Below are positions 24,401 through 32,846 of a DNA stretch of 64,000 nucleotides, piece by piece. Numbering within the stretch: position 1 is the first letter of the stretch; the number at the start of each line of letters is the position of its first letter. The stretch covers positions 62,001 to 126,000 of the IMG/VR virus record IMGVR_UViG_3300036939_000082; one strand, 5' to 3'. Source of the DNA: a virus. The notes beneath the pieces are model-generated. The model searched no databases and was not told the origin of the DNA. It saw nothing but the letters and a program-made list of their open reading frames with translations. The position numbers and the translations under genes were made by a program.

Positions 24401-24775
24401 ATGGGAACTAAAACTCTAAAAATCCATGCAAACAAGGAAGATTTTCCATCTTCTGTTTCAACTGAAGAGGTCTTAAAACTCGTTGAACAAATGTGGGTTA
24501 ATTATGTCAAAAAAATACTCAAAGCTGTTCAAACAACAATTGAACTACCTAGCGAACGTTTGTCAGAAGAAGAATTAGATAAACTTTCTTCTGAAAGTTC
24601 ATTTGAATGTGATGTGTTTAAATGGAAATATTTAACACAAGATGAACCTACCTGTATAACAGGTAGTCTCGAAGTATCTTGTCCCGAGTGCACCCCAGAA
24701 ATCATTGGAAATCATTGGGGTAGCCCTAGCGAATACCCTTGGATTAAATTTTCAGAAAAAGTTTCTGATAAATAA
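24401..24775 (+). CDS. Hypothetical acidic moron protein
   Basis: A 124-residue acidic, soluble protein. It has CITGSLEVSCPECTP near residues 86-100, where two Cys in CPEC could be part of a metal site, but no second pair is seen. No family is recognised. It has its own consensus promoter, a leader without a Shine-Dalgarno sequence and a strong terminator, and it sits between the two copies of the TIG gene 3' end. Confidence 0.65.
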   Translation: MGTKTLKIHANKEDFPSSVSTEEVLKLVEQMWVNYVKKILKAVQTTIELPSERLSEEELDKLSSESSFECDVFKWKYLTQDEPTCITGSLEVSCPECTPEIIGNHWGSPSEYPWIKFSEKVSDK

Positions 24776-24833
24776 CTCAAGTCTTGAGATAACAGCCATT
24801 AAAGCACTAGCAAGTTAATAATGGTTAAATGAC

Positions 24834-24876
24834 AAAAAGCCTGCAATCTAAATCAATAGATTGCAGGCTTTTTTGT
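24834..24876. terminator. Bidirectional terminator between the 24401 and TIG genes
   Basis: AAAAAGCCTGCAATCTA pairs with TAGATTGCAGGCTTTTT. T-runs on both strands can end transcription of the convergent genes. Confidence 0.85.
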
Positions 24877-24888
24877 GTCAAATTTCGA

Positions 24889-25707
24889 TCAAAGCAAACT
24901 TAAACTGCTTCCTTGAGCCTTGAGAATCGCGATCGCCAGATCGAGATTCAACTGCATCGAATCCATTGCCATCATTCGCTGCTCAAGTTCTGATATTTGC
25001 CTCGACTGAGCGATCGCCATTGAACTCAAGCTACCGACCATTGCCATCAAAACATCTTGAGGTGTAGATTCTGGGGTTTTAAGTTCCCAGCGAATCCAAC
25101 TATTCGTCGCCATATCCCAATATTCAAATCCGTCGCCCACAGTCCTAAAAGTAGGATTCGGGACGGGATGCAAAACTTGGAACGATTCCGAATCCTCGCC
25201 TGCAACAGTTTTAACTTTTAACAGAAGGTTGCCCGGTTCGACAGCGGGAATTTTGACTCGAATTTTGCTCGAATCAATTACAGCAACGTCTGTAGCGGGT
25301 ACATCGCCAAAAAATACGGATGTCGCTGGTGTAAATCCGGAACCTTTAATCGTCGCGATCGCCCCGACAACAGGAGAATCCGCGCAAACAACCTTAATGC
25401 TGGGGGGAGGCTGCGGTTTTATCGGCGGGGGCGGTGGAGAAATTACAGAGTCGCTGTTGATCGCCACCCGTACTGCGTTGGACTTTACCCCGGCGCGATC
25501 GGCGACAACAAAGTAAGTTCCCGGAGGGACGGCTGGGACAACCGCCGAGATTTGAGTTTGGCTGTGGAATGTTGTCTTTAATTTTACAGTTTCCCCTAGC
25601 TGAATAAAAGTTTCCTTTGTAAATCCGCTGCCGTTAATCGCAATCCTTTTGTTTGGCAGTACCAGCCAAGGGGAGATTGACACAATGCGAAGAGGTTTAA
25701 GAATCAT
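24889..25707 (-). CDS. Two-TIG-domain tail protein
   Basis: A 272-residue protein. It has two IPT/TIG immunoglobulin-like domains: residues of about 5-85 (SPWLVLPNKRIAINGSGF) and 100-185 (SPVVGAIATIKGSGFTPATSVFFG, quoted in part), joined by a Pro-rich PPPPPIKPQPPPS linker. The C-terminal 70 residues are a helical segment (SRQISELEQRMMAMDSM). Such Ig-like domains decorate phage tails and can bind carbohydrates. The gene follows the tube gene by one base, so it is probably a tube- or baseplate-associated protein. Confidence 0.75.
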   Translation of the reverse strand: MILKPLRIVSISPWLVLPNKRIAINGSGFTKETFIQLGETVKLKTTFHSQTQISAVVPAVPPGTYFVVADRAGVKSNAVRVAINSDSVISPPPPPIKPQPPPSIKVVCADSPVVGAIATIKGSGFTPATSVFFGDVPATDVAVIDSSKIRVKIPAVEPGNLLLKVKTVAGEDSESFQVLHPVPNPTFRTVGDGFEYWDMATNSWIRWELKTPESTPQDVLMAMVGSLSSMAIAQSRQISELEQRMMAMDSMQLNLDLAIAILKAQGSSLSLL

Positions 25708-25708
25708 G

Positions 25709-26278
25709 TTAGAAACTGTTCCCGAACGCGCCGTAATCGCCGATCATTTCTACGTCATCGTAAGATAGGGTCATTGACAGCGTACAAAGATCCTCGCCGT
25801 CCATGTCAAAGTCCGGGATTTCGCAAGAAGATGGGAAGACTCCAATTAACTTGCAAACAATAGGTGGATTCTCGTCATACAAGCGGTGATAAATAATTGA
25901 CACTAATTTTTTGTATTTAGGGTCAATCCCCGGAACAGCCCCGTAAGTTTTGGCAGCAACGTCGCCGCCGGTTGCGTTGACTAACTCCCTAGTTCGCGCA
26001 TAGGTAGCCCGCAAAGCAGAACCGCGGTCGATACACATGGAAAACCACCGCATATATTCGTTTCTAGCTTTGTCGTCGGCAAAGTCTAGTGTGATGCCAA
26101 AATCGCCCGGGTTGATCCGACCGATCGGAACTTTAGTTTTATCCGGGCGATCGGCTGTAGCAATTTCAATGTTGATTGCATCCCTAGTAATAATTCGGTT
26201 GCATTCAGGCAATCCTTCGACAACAAATCGCTGCTTGTTTTGAGGGATCGGATTTGGAGATAAAGTTGCTTTACGCAT
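25709..26278 (-). CDS. Tail tube protein (T4 gp19-like)
   Basis: A 189-residue protein just downstream of the sheath gene, as expected for the inner tube of contractile tails. It begins with a short basic strand, RFVVEGLPECNRIITRDAINIEI (quoted here in pieces), and has beta strands plus a central helix (DDKARNEYMRWFSM) typical of gp19/Hcp-like tube folds. It would form stacked hexameric rings that carry DNA to the cell. Confidence comes from size, order and fold pattern. Confidence 0.75.
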   Translation of the reverse strand: MRKATLSPNPIPQNKQRFVVEGLPECNRIITRDAINIEIATADRPDKTKVPIGRINPGDFGITLDFADDKARNEYMRWFSMCIDRGSALRATYARTRELVNATGGDVAAKTYGAVPGIDPKYKKLVSIIYHRLYDENPPIVCKLIGVFPSSCEIPDFDMDGEDLCTLSMTLSYDDVEMIGDYGAFGNSF

Positions 26279-26299
26279 TGTACAGAAACCTCAAAAAAG

Positions 26300-29200
26300 T
26301 TACAGAGAATTAGAACCCGTGCTACCAGTCCCAGTGCGAGATACTACAGTCTCCGGTCCCACAAAAATTTGCAGTCTTTCCAGTACCCCTGTCGGGACGT
26401 AGCTGTAATAAATGTTCAGTTCTCCATTGAGGATGGAAACCATCACGTCAAAATCGCCGCTTTCGCGTCCCGAAGAGTCAATTCTTACCGCCTGGTCAAA
26501 AGACAAATACCTAGTGTAAACGCCTTTTTGATATTCCCGTCGCGCAAAGCTTTCAAGAATTAGTACGATTTGCTGTGCCAATTCAGGTTGATTTGGTTGA
26601 AACAGCGCTTCTAAGAAGCTTTTTGCTTCTATAAAAATTCGCACGTAATTCGATTGGGTTCGTCGGACGTGGAGAAAAGTATAAATGTCGTCGATAGACG
26701 GACACCTTGCGCCAAAAACTATGACTCGGCCTGCATAGACTTTTATCGGTTGAATTCCGACCAAATTTAAAATTGCTTCGTCGCTAGGACTGGGAATAAA
26801 CGGCAGTTTTGTTACCCTCGACAATCGAGCATCAATCCCAGCAGCGGGGTAGTGGTAGCCTTCTGCTAAACTAGCTTTGGCGCTTTCTAGTCCCATAATG
26901 TCGCCCGAAAGCGAGACAAACCGATCGCCAGTTCCCCTCGGATTTGAAACGTACCCATAGGAAGGAAACGCAACTGATATACAGTCGTTGCGCTCTAAAT
27001 CTTGATTGACAAAAACCTCAGCTACGGCTGAATTGTTGATGTTTGATGGAATTTCTGCCCGATACTCAAATGCTTTTTGATAGGCATATTCAATGCCCGC
27101 CTTTTGAGTTGATATGTCGGCAATACCGGGAACTGCCATCCTCACGAGTCCGACGTTTCGTCCGAAGACGGCGGTTTCTAAATAATTCCGATCGAGGTCG
27201 AAATACTTCGTGAAGTTGTAAGGAGTCAATCTCGCCGTGTCGCCGTCGTACCCGGATTTTAAATATTCGGGGTAAGAAACCAAGAAGCGATCGCCGACTT
27301 TGCAGTAATTAGTAAAATCGTTGCCCTGATCTACAAGCAAATACCCGGAACGCATCGCTTCTGTACCCGACCGAACGTTTTCTGGAAACATAGTTTCCAA
27401 AATTAATTCGGTATCGCTCGGTATCAACCTAATTTTGCGAACGGTTCCCGATGTCGGGTCGTAGAGGTAATCGCCTCTCTTCAACTGCCTGCGGAAAATC
27501 GTTCTAGTACCCGTAACGTTTACACCGCTAGAACTGATCGATCCTTCTAGGGGTAAAGGAGCGCTGGCATTTTTTACCCTCATCCCGTTGCGCGGGTATT
27601 TGTAGGGGTTGGGATAAAACAGGCGACCGATGGTGGCAGAGTAATCGAAGTCGCCGACTGTATAGAGCCTTTGAGCCGCTAGCTCTAGTATTTTGCCCGT
27701 ACCGTTGCAGGGGCGAACGTCGGACTGCACTCCCGTCGTGTAAGTCGAACTCCACAATGCTTCGACAACGATCCACGTTTGGTAGTTTTGCCCCGATGTT
27801 CTGTAGCCGATGTTGCCGTCGTTGACGATCGTCTCGACAAAATAAGGATCGTCCCTTTCCAGGGAGGCGTCTGGAACCGACATCATCAGAGTTCCGTTGA
27901 AGTAGCACTTCAAGGAAAAATGAGTGTCTGGGTATCTGGTTCCCTGCCCGATTTCTACCGCCAACCCGACATTTTCCGGCTGTTCGAGTTTTACGCTAAC
28001 TTTTTGAGACTGTTTTGTTAGTTGAGAGTCGGTAAAACCGGAAGAAAAACGGGGGAATACTTTAAATCTCTGAAGGGCTGAATCGATTTCAACAACAGTG
28101 ACTGCTTCTCCCCGGCGGTTCGGATCGATAATTGCATCGCCAGTTTTTAGATCGGCTTCGTATTCTGAGTTGCGACCCGTGACCCACAAATTGTCAGCGT
28201 AGGCAGATGAACCGGCTAAAATCGGAAAATCAAAACCGGAAACAAGGCTCAAGGAAGTGGGAGAAGAAATTGACGCAATTTCTCGGCTGTATTCTTCGCC
28301 GTTATCTGAAAAATAGATAGAATCTCCGGGCTTCAATTCAGAGACAAATTCTGTTCCGACTCCGCTTACGATAAGGTTGTCGCGCTGCATCAACAAATCT
28401 CTGCCGTCGCTGGTAAAAGGCTCTGCAATAGTTAAAGTGGTATCGGAAGTAATACTTTCAATTCTTCTAGCTTCGCCGTTCAGATAGATGTTTGCGCCTA
28501 CTTTTAATTCCGAAACAAACAAAGTTGATGTTCCCGTAACCGTAGTCATGTTGGCGGTACACTGACCCGACAAATTGGTCAACAGGGGAAACGAGATCGT
28601 GCCGGAAAGCATTCGGGTCGTCGCATAACTCGCAGTTCCGTCTATAGAAATCGGACCCGACACTCCGTCGGCTACAAGGTCGTACTGAGCGCCTACCGTA
28701 AATACAACTTCGCCGGAATCGGCCGCTGCGGTGTTTGCAATTATTTCGTAGGTTTTGCCGGAGCTGGACGAAAAACGAACTTTCGCTCCAATAAATTCGT
28801 TGGATTCTACTAACGGTGCGACTATCGTAAAAGTCCGCGAAGTAGCCACAACAACTGTAGAAATCGGAATTTCATTTTTGTAGCCACCCCAGCGACCGGG
28901 GTTGGCAGCGGTAACTTTGAGAGCGTCCGCACCTTGACGGTTCTTGATAATTAGTTCCGCAGGTCTGGCGTTATCGATTTCAATTCGCGTCAGGAATAAA
29001 ATTCCCTTGCCGTTGGATGTTGCAAAAAAACCGTCGATCGCGTCGGGTCCGAGGTGAGCTCCATTTTCATACAAGTGCCACGCCGGATTCTTTGGATCTC
29101 CAAACAGTTCGAGATACTGTTTTTTCGAGGAAATTGGCACGGGGATGTTAGTTGGCCCGCGACGGGCGTTCATCCAAAACGCAACAGCTCCGTAACTGGG

Positions 29201-29302
29201 ATCGTCGAGCATACTCGCTGAACGCTGCTCGATTACGGAAACTCCGGGCGCGCCTTCAGGCGGTCCAAAAATCTTGATTGATTGTTGCAAAGCGCTAGGC
29301 AT
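26300..29302 (-). CDS. Contractile tail sheath protein, with a large insertion
   Basis: A 1000-residue sheath. The N-terminal part (APGVSVIEQ, then a domain ending with GYKNEIPI) and the C-terminal end (from about residue 780: YRAEIPSNINNSAV, AAGIDARLS, LVGIQPIKVYAGRVIVFGARC, RIFIEAKSF) match sheath proteins. The usual length is 400-700 residues; here about residues 230-560 are a long beta-rich insertion (several LKVGANIYL / LKPGDSIYFSD-like repeats). The insertion probably forms domains on the outside of the tail. Overlaps the 29302 gene by one base. Confidence 0.85.
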   Translation of the reverse strand: MPSALQQSIKIFGPPEGAPGVSVIEQRSASMLDDPSYGAVAFWMNARRGPTNIPVPISSKKQYLELFGDPKNPAWHLYENGAHLGPDAIDGFFATSNGKGILFLTRIEIDNARPAELIIKNRQGADALKVTAANPGRWGGYKNEIPISTVVVATSRTFTIVAPLVESNEFIGAKVRFSSSSGKTYEIIANTAAADSGEVVFTVGAQYDLVADGVSGPISIDGTASYATTRMLSGTISFPLLTNLSGQCTANMTTVTGTSTLFVSELKVGANIYLNGEARRIESITSDTTLTIAEPFTSDGRDLLMQRDNLIVSGVGTEFVSELKPGDSIYFSDNGEEYSREIASISSPTSLSLVSGFDFPILAGSSAYADNLWVTGRNSEYEADLKTGDAIIDPNRRGEAVTVVEIDSALQRFKVFPRFSSGFTDSQLTKQSQKVSVKLEQPENVGLAVEIGQGTRYPDTHFSLKCYFNGTLMMSVPDASLERDDPYFVETIVNDGNIGYRTSGQNYQTWIVVEALWSSTYTTGVQSDVRPCNGTGKILELAAQRLYTVGDFDYSATIGRLFYPNPYKYPRNGMRVKNASAPLPLEGSISSSGVNVTGTRTIFRRQLKRGDYLYDPTSGTVRKIRLIPSDTELILETMFPENVRSGTEAMRSGYLLVDQGNDFTNYCKVGDRFLVSYPEYLKSGYDGDTARLTPYNFTKYFDLDRNYLETAVFGRNVGLVRMAVPGIADISTQKAGIEYAYQKAFEYRAEIPSNINNSAVAEVFVNQDLERNDCISVAFPSYGYVSNPRGTGDRFVSLSGDIMGLESAKASLAEGYHYPAAGIDARLSRVTKLPFIPSPSDEAILNLVGIQPIKVYAGRVIVFGARCPSIDDIYTFLHVRRTQSNYVRIFIEAKSFLEALFQPNQPELAQQIVLILESFARREYQKGVYTRYLSFDQAVRIDSSGRESGDFDVMVSILNGELNIYYSYVPTGVLERLQIFVGPETVVSRTGTGSTGSNSL

Positions 29303-29724
29303 TATTCTTTAGCTCCTGGTAGTCCTTTGAATCCCGTACCCCTATAACCGGCTTCCCGAATCAGCAAAACCCGCTCGAACAACTGTCGGGTTCCGCCGCC
29401 GATCGGTTTGCGAGTTGGAGGCAGAGATTGTTCTTGTTCGAGAGAATCTAATTGGTCGTGATCGAATTCGAGCAGCGGATCGTCTTCGTCGATCATGATG
29501 CAGCCCGTCGAAACCAATTCTTGCGAATAAGGAAGGGTCTTTAGGTACTCTCGAATGAGGCTAATTTCGTCAAGACTAAAAAATCTCGGTTCGGTAGAAA
29601 CGTAAAACTCAGTGTCATCAAAATCTGGGTTTCCACCGTCGTATTTGTCGCCCTCAAAATCTTCGGGATATCGAATTTGTAAGGGTTCGCGATTAAATCT
29701 CAGATGAACTTGTTCGAGTACCAT
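29302..29724 (-). CDS. Hypothetical protein preceding the sheath
   Basis: A 140-residue acidic protein with an N-terminal strand region and a central SLDEISLIREYLKTLPYSQELV helix set. Its TAA overlaps the ATG of the sheath gene, which indicates coupling. Genes in this position in simple myoviruses often specify tail terminators or neck proteins, but I see no decisive motif. A terminator-like hairpin precedes it. Confidence 0.6.
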   Translation of the reverse strand: MVLEQVHLRFNREPLQIRYPEDFEGDKYDGGNPDFDDTEFYVSTEPRFFSLDEISLIREYLKTLPYSQELVSTGCIMIDEDDPLLEFDHDQLDSLEQEQSLPPTRKPIGGGTRQLFERVLLIREAGYRGTGFKGLPGAKE

Positions 29725-29740
29725 GTTTGCTCCGATCTAA

Positions 29741-29771
29741 AAAGCCGGACTAATTAGGGTTAGCCCGGCTT
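29741..29771 (-). terminator. Leader hairpin before the 29302-29724 gene
   Basis: On the minus strand AAGCCGGGCTAA pairs with TTAGTCCGGCTT and runs into T residues. A GGAG Shine-Dalgarno sequence and ATG follow within about 20 bases. Confidence 0.6.
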
Positions 29772-29798
29772 GGGTAAATATTGAATTTTTCATTGAGT

Positions 29799-30119
29799 TT
29801 AATTTACAGTTACCTTCATTTCTGGTTTGGTAAATTTGGCAGAAGGAGTCTCATAAACCCACAGTCCCGGAACTTTGATTGTAAGTTCTGGAATTGTCTG
29901 AGTCGCGTACATTTTTTGATAAAACTTGACGTGCTGATCTTGAACTCCTTCTACAAAAATCAGGTAATGACCTGACGTGTAAGCGTCAACAGGAAGCCCG
30001 GGTTCGATCGCGCTGTTGTTAACAAAATGCAGTTTTGTTAAATCAATCGCTTCCACTTGACCTAAAATTTCTTTTTGATGGTCGGTGAGAGTTAGTGAGG
30101 CTGGAGTCGCTGTAGGCAT
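29799..30119 (-). CDS. Hypothetical paralogue pair, member 2
   Basis: A 106-residue protein, homologous to the neighbouring 30121 gene (shared pattern: L..LSD..L..L, then D.YT.GHY..F.EG, then M.P/K.P.......T). It starts one base after that gene's stop. It has no recognised domain. Being first in the leftward tail block, the pair may be neck or connector proteins, but that is positional inference. Confidence 0.65.
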   Translation of the reverse strand: MPTATPASLTLTDHQKEILGQVEAIDLTKLHFVNNSAIEPGLPVDAYTSGHYLIFVEGVQDQHVKFYQKMYATQTIPELTIKVPGLWVYETPSAKFTKPEMKVTVN

Positions 30120-30120
30120 A

Positions 30121-30477
30121 CTAGGACGTATAATTAATAGGGCTGATCGGTGCTGCTTGTACGTTCACCAAATTTGCAGGCGTAACGTACCTCTCGGTCG
30201 GACTTCCGTAAATAGTGATACCTCGGAAGCGAGTAGGCATTACAATTTCATAGCTTTTTCCGTACAAATACTGCAAAAACATCGCGTGTTCGGTAGCAGT
30301 ACCTTCAAGAAAAAAAACGTAGTGCCCGTTGGTATAGCCGTCAACTCGCACCGCAGATGGGTGCAAAGTTTCCCGCTTAATGATGTAGATAGAGCTGGGT
30401 GCAATATCTTTTTCAGCTAGCACTTCAAGCTGATCGTCACTAAGCGCTAGATTGTGAGGAACTGTTGGCATAAGCAT
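30121..30477 (-). CDS. Hypothetical paralogue pair, member 1
   Basis: A 118-residue homologue of the 29799 gene. A second ATG six bases downstream (30471) gives MPTVPHN, matching the paralogue's MPTATPAS better than the first. It is the first gene of the leftward tail operon, and its leader holds two palindromic hairpins. Function unknown. Confidence 0.65.
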   Translation of the reverse strand: MLMPTVPHNLALSDDQLEVLAEKDIAPSSIYIIKRETLHPSAVRVDGYTNGHYVFFLEGTATEHAMFLQYLYGKSYEIVMPTRFRGITIYGSPTERYVTPANLVNVQAAPISPINYTS

Positions 30478-30482
30478 GGGTC

Positions 30483-30633
30483 GCGATCGCCTTAAACGAC
30501 GAAAGGGGCCCTAGGGGCCCCTGCATGGGTTGAGATGGAAATTTGGTGGTTACTGAATCCAGACGACACCAAACCAAAGTTGCGATTGCCTCAAACGACA
30601 AAAGGAACCCCGGGGTTCCTTGTATAGGTTGAA
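30483..30633. repeat. Two diverged copies of a hairpin-containing regulatory element
   Basis: Units 30483-30533 and 30582-30632 share GCGATyGCCTyAAACGAC, then an A-run and G-run hairpin, then a tGGTTGA end. The inner palindromes are AGGGGCCCTAGGGGCCCCT (30504-30522) and AAGGAACCCCGGGGTTCCTT (30602-30621). The two hairpins differ in sequence but keep perfect symmetry, so pairing appears to be selected. They lie between the divergent leftward tail operon and the rightward head-tail genes. Poly-T follows both on the minus strand, which suggests leader terminators or attenuators; protein-binding sites are the alternative. Confidence 0.7.
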
Positions 30634-30685
30634 GTATTTTTAGTATTTAGCGTATGCTAACACTACAAGCGATTGGAATCAAGTT

Positions 30686-31333
30686 GTGAGAAAACTTTAC
30701 CTTACCCCCGACGAGGCTTCGACTCGATTAATAGCAGCTCGACTTTGCAGTCTTGAGTCTTTGCCGGATTTGCTAGAACTAGAAAGCTGGCTCACGATCG
30801 CCCAAGCAGAGATGGACAACTGGCTCCAGCAATGCTTGCTGCCAACGGAATACGAAGATTTTTTAGAACCCAACTATCAAGGGATACTGCATATTCCCCG
30901 ATCGCCCGTACTGGAAGTCAGGCGCATTACCGTTTCTTCACCGTCAGTATCGGTTGTGGGGGGGCGACAGATGATAGGACGATACGCTCCAACATCAGAG
31001 ATTGAAGTTTCAGCTATATGGGGCGGCGGGCAAAACATTGAAGTAGGCAGGTCTTGCTGTTCGCCTAGCAGTCAGCGGTATAAAGTGACTTATCTCGCCG
31101 GCTACGATCCTTTGCCCTCGATCGTCCCTCAAGTTATGTTCAACATACTGAGGCGGTTGATGGCTGGGATTGAACTGGGCGATCGAACCCGCCATTTAAT
31201 TAACGTTGGGTTGCAAGGCGGAATTTCGCAAACTTTTGCGGTTGGCAAGGAAGCTAAAAACCAGCGATCGTCAACCAACCTCGACGATTTAATGTCGCCG
31301 CTAGAGCGCTACCGGAAAAAACTATGGTTTTAG
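30686..31333 (+). CDS. Head-tail adaptor / connector protein (HK97 gp6-like)
   Basis: A 215-residue protein from a GTG at 30686. The start LTPDEASTRL and helical segment LLELESWLTIAQAEMDNWLQ, with a following IPRSPVLEVRRITV (beta hairpin) and a C-terminal helical region, match the all-helix adaptor plus insertion seen in gp6/gp15 connector proteins. It would bind below the portal. It overlaps the next gene by ten bases. Both head-tail genes are on the plus strand, away from the leftward capsid block. Confidence 0.7.
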   Translation: MRKLYLTPDEASTRLIAARLCSLESLPDLLELESWLTIAQAEMDNWLQQCLLPTEYEDFLEPNYQGILHIPRSPVLEVRRITVSSPSVSVVGGRQMIGRYAPTSEIEVSAIWGGGQNIEVGRSCCSPSSQRYKVTYLAGYDPLPSIVPQVMFNILRRLMAGIELGDRTRHLINVGLQGGISQTFAVGKEAKNQRSSTNLDDLMSPLERYRKKLWF

Positions 31334-31719
31334 ACTTGAGTTCGCCCTGGTTCGACATGGAGGCTTTTCGACAGTGTTCCCTAGAACAGGGTACTCCGCT
31401 GTTTCTGTGTCAGAAAGGAATTGTCGAACCAGCAAATCCTGAATACGGGGTAAAAGCGCAAGTGGGATTTACCAGGCGATCTGTTCAAGGTCATATCGAA
31501 CGGAAACAGTCGAGAATTCCAACAGACGCAGGCTGGGTAACGACAGAAAAGATTTTTGCGTATATACTGGCGATCGAGTTCACAAACAAAGATGTTTTGC
31601 CCAACTCTCGCTTGCTAGTAGGCAGCATTTACTATCAAATGGAATTAGTTGATGAAATTTACAGTCGCGGTGTGGTGTTGCAGTACAAGTACAATTTGGT
31701 AAAAACAGATGGAATTTAG
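31324..31719 (+). CDS. Head-tail stopper-like protein
   Basis: A 131-residue beta-rich protein with SPWFDMEAFRQCSLEQGTP, then VQGHIERKQSRIPTDAGWVTTEKIFAYIL (quoted in pieces), and LVGSIYYQMELVDEI. The order of beta strands, an open loop and position after the adaptor match stopper proteins (SPP1 gp16 type) that close the portal exit. Overlap with the upstream gene indicates translational coupling. Confidence is positional and by fold pattern. Confidence 0.6.
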   Translation: MVLDLSSPWFDMEAFRQCSLEQGTPLFLCQKGIVEPANPEYGVKAQVGFTRRSVQGHIERKQSRIPTDAGWVTTEKIFAYILAIEFTNKDVLPNSRLLVGSIYYQMELVDEIYSRGVVLQYKYNLVKTDGI

Positions 31720-31732
31720 GAGTATATTAATC

Positions 31733-31828
31733 GTGGAATGGCAACAAGCTTTGGTGTTAATTTGTTTGACAATTTCAATAACGTTTGTATTATTTTTTAT
31801 CGCTCTCGATGAAAATATTAAATGGTAG
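31733..31828 (+). CDS. 31-residue membrane protein
   Basis: A GTG at 31733 with a good AGGAG Shine-Dalgarno sequence upstream opens a 31-codon frame: EWQQ, then about 20 hydrophobic residues (ALVLICLTISITFVLFFIAL), then DENIKW. Its stop TAG overlaps the ATG of the holin-like gene (ATGGTAG). A single-span peptide just before a two-span peptide resembles holin/antiholin or lysis-accessory gene pairs. Too short for most gene finders. Confidence 0.6.
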   Translation: MEWQQALVLICLTISITFVLFFIALDENIKW

Positions 31829-32139
31829 TTAAAGTGAAAAATACGCCTGAACATTATTACGCAATCGCCGAAATAGTCAGATCGTTCACACCGTTAGCGC
31901 TTACAGCCGCTGGAGCAGGAGTAGCTATTTACGTTATTACTGCAACAAACTTGTCCTCCGAAAAGTTTGCAATCGCCATTGGCGTTGCAAGTTCAGCATT
32001 AACAGGTGCTTGCGGTACTTACAATCCCCAGTCAAAAGAAAGAAGACAAGAACAAACACGAGTAGGTCATATCGATCGAGTAGATATTGAGCAAACTGTT
32101 GAAGAGAATGAAAGTGAAAATAGGGGTGATCGGTTATAA
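31822..32139 (+). CDS. Holin-like two-span membrane protein
   Basis: A 105-residue protein with two hydrophobic segments (about residues 19-40: FTPLALTAAGAGVAIYVITA, and 47-66: KFAIAIGVASSALTGACGTY) joined by a short polar loop, and a charged, hydrophilic C-terminal tail. This matches class II holins. It overlaps the 31-residue membrane gene. The GH24 lysozyme would need such a pore. An assigned holin role is inference from topology and context. Confidence 0.55.
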   Translation: MVVKVKNTPEHYYAIAEIVRSFTPLALTAAGAGVAIYVITATNLSSEKFAIAIGVASSALTGACGTYNPQSKERRQEQTRVGHIDRVDIEQTVEENESENRGDRL

Positions 32140-32739
32140 GAAATCATGAAAATTATACAAATTAATTTCTAGTTTAATTGGAAAAAAATGATATAATTCA
32201 ATTTTTCCTTTTCTTTCAATTTTTAAAATATGCAAACTAGGAGCTTGAATGTCGTCCGTTATATAAACAGCTTTAGTTATTTCATTTGTGCCTAATATAG
32301 TAGTTAGGGAGTTTTTTGCAGATTCTAGCGTTAGGTTTGTTATTTTATTAATAAAACCAATCAAATGCGGAGTAATTACAAAAAAGATTTCATTTGTATT
32401 TTCTGAAGATTGAAACTTATTGCAAATCAAATAGTTGTAGCAACAACCTCTATTGGTATAATTATTTTGTACTGTCTCAGTACATATTCTTATGCAAATC
32501 TTTAATTGCACAAAACTAGAAAAAAGTGCGTTACAAAGTTCATTATCAATGTAAAAATAATCTTGTTCATTAAACCCTTCCAAAGCAATAACGCAATTAA
32601 AAGCTTGCTCATCAAACTTATGAAATTTCAATTCATTTTTGTCTCTTGTAACGTCATAAAAGTGTAGTTGGACTTTTTCTGCCATTTGTTCTGCGATTTC
32701 AGGTGATTCGGGTGATTTAAATTTTACTGTTTTTAGCAT
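32134..32739 (-). CDS. KFD-family protein, tandem copy
   Basis: A 201-residue protein, read from the ATG at 32739 (MLKTVKFKSPES), which matches the start of its three homologues; the extended frame from 32757 would run through a remnant of the adjacent gene. It shares with the copies at 32847, 36849 and 50150 a core: an N-terminal strand, a helix, N.LkF.KFD..AF.cv.ALEG.n (about residues 42-60). No named domain. The extended upstream DNA is a second copy of the ATPase 3' end, showing a tandem duplication. Confidence 0.7.
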   Translation of the reverse strand: MLKTVKFKSPESPEIAEQMAEKVQLHFYDVTRDKNELKFHKFDEQAFNCVIALEGFNEQDYFYIDNELCNALFSSFVQLKICIRICTETVQNNYTNRGCCYNYLICNKFQSSENTNEIFFVITPHLIGFINKITNLTLESAKNSLTTILGTNEITKAVYITDDIQAPSLHILKIERKGKIELYHFFPIKLEINLYNFHDFL

Positions 32740-32742
32740 TTT

Positions 32743-32822
32743 TGTCGTTCTCCCCAAATTATTGCTTCCTGTATTCGGTTCATCGTTTCAATTATAGCAT
32801 TAAAATTTACAACCTCAATCAA
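32743..32822 (-). pseudogene. Remnant of the AAA ATPase gene 3' end
   Basis: Read on the minus strand, this encodes IEVVNFNAIIETMNRIQEAI followed by IWGE, matching the last about 24 codons of the ATPase gene (IEVVNFDAVIEAMNRIQEAI, IWGE) with three replacements. It lies immediately before the second KFD gene, exactly as the real ATPase end precedes the first. A segment containing ATPase tail plus KFD gene was therefore duplicated or acquired as a diverged allele. Confidence 0.8.
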
Positions 32823-32846
32823 GATGTGATCGGTTGTAGGAAATTG

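Noticed and set aside
27528-27908. Minus-strand 126-codon frame inside the sheath gene
   Set aside because: It lies in another frame of the strongly supported sheath gene and has the Arg-rich composition of a shadow frame.
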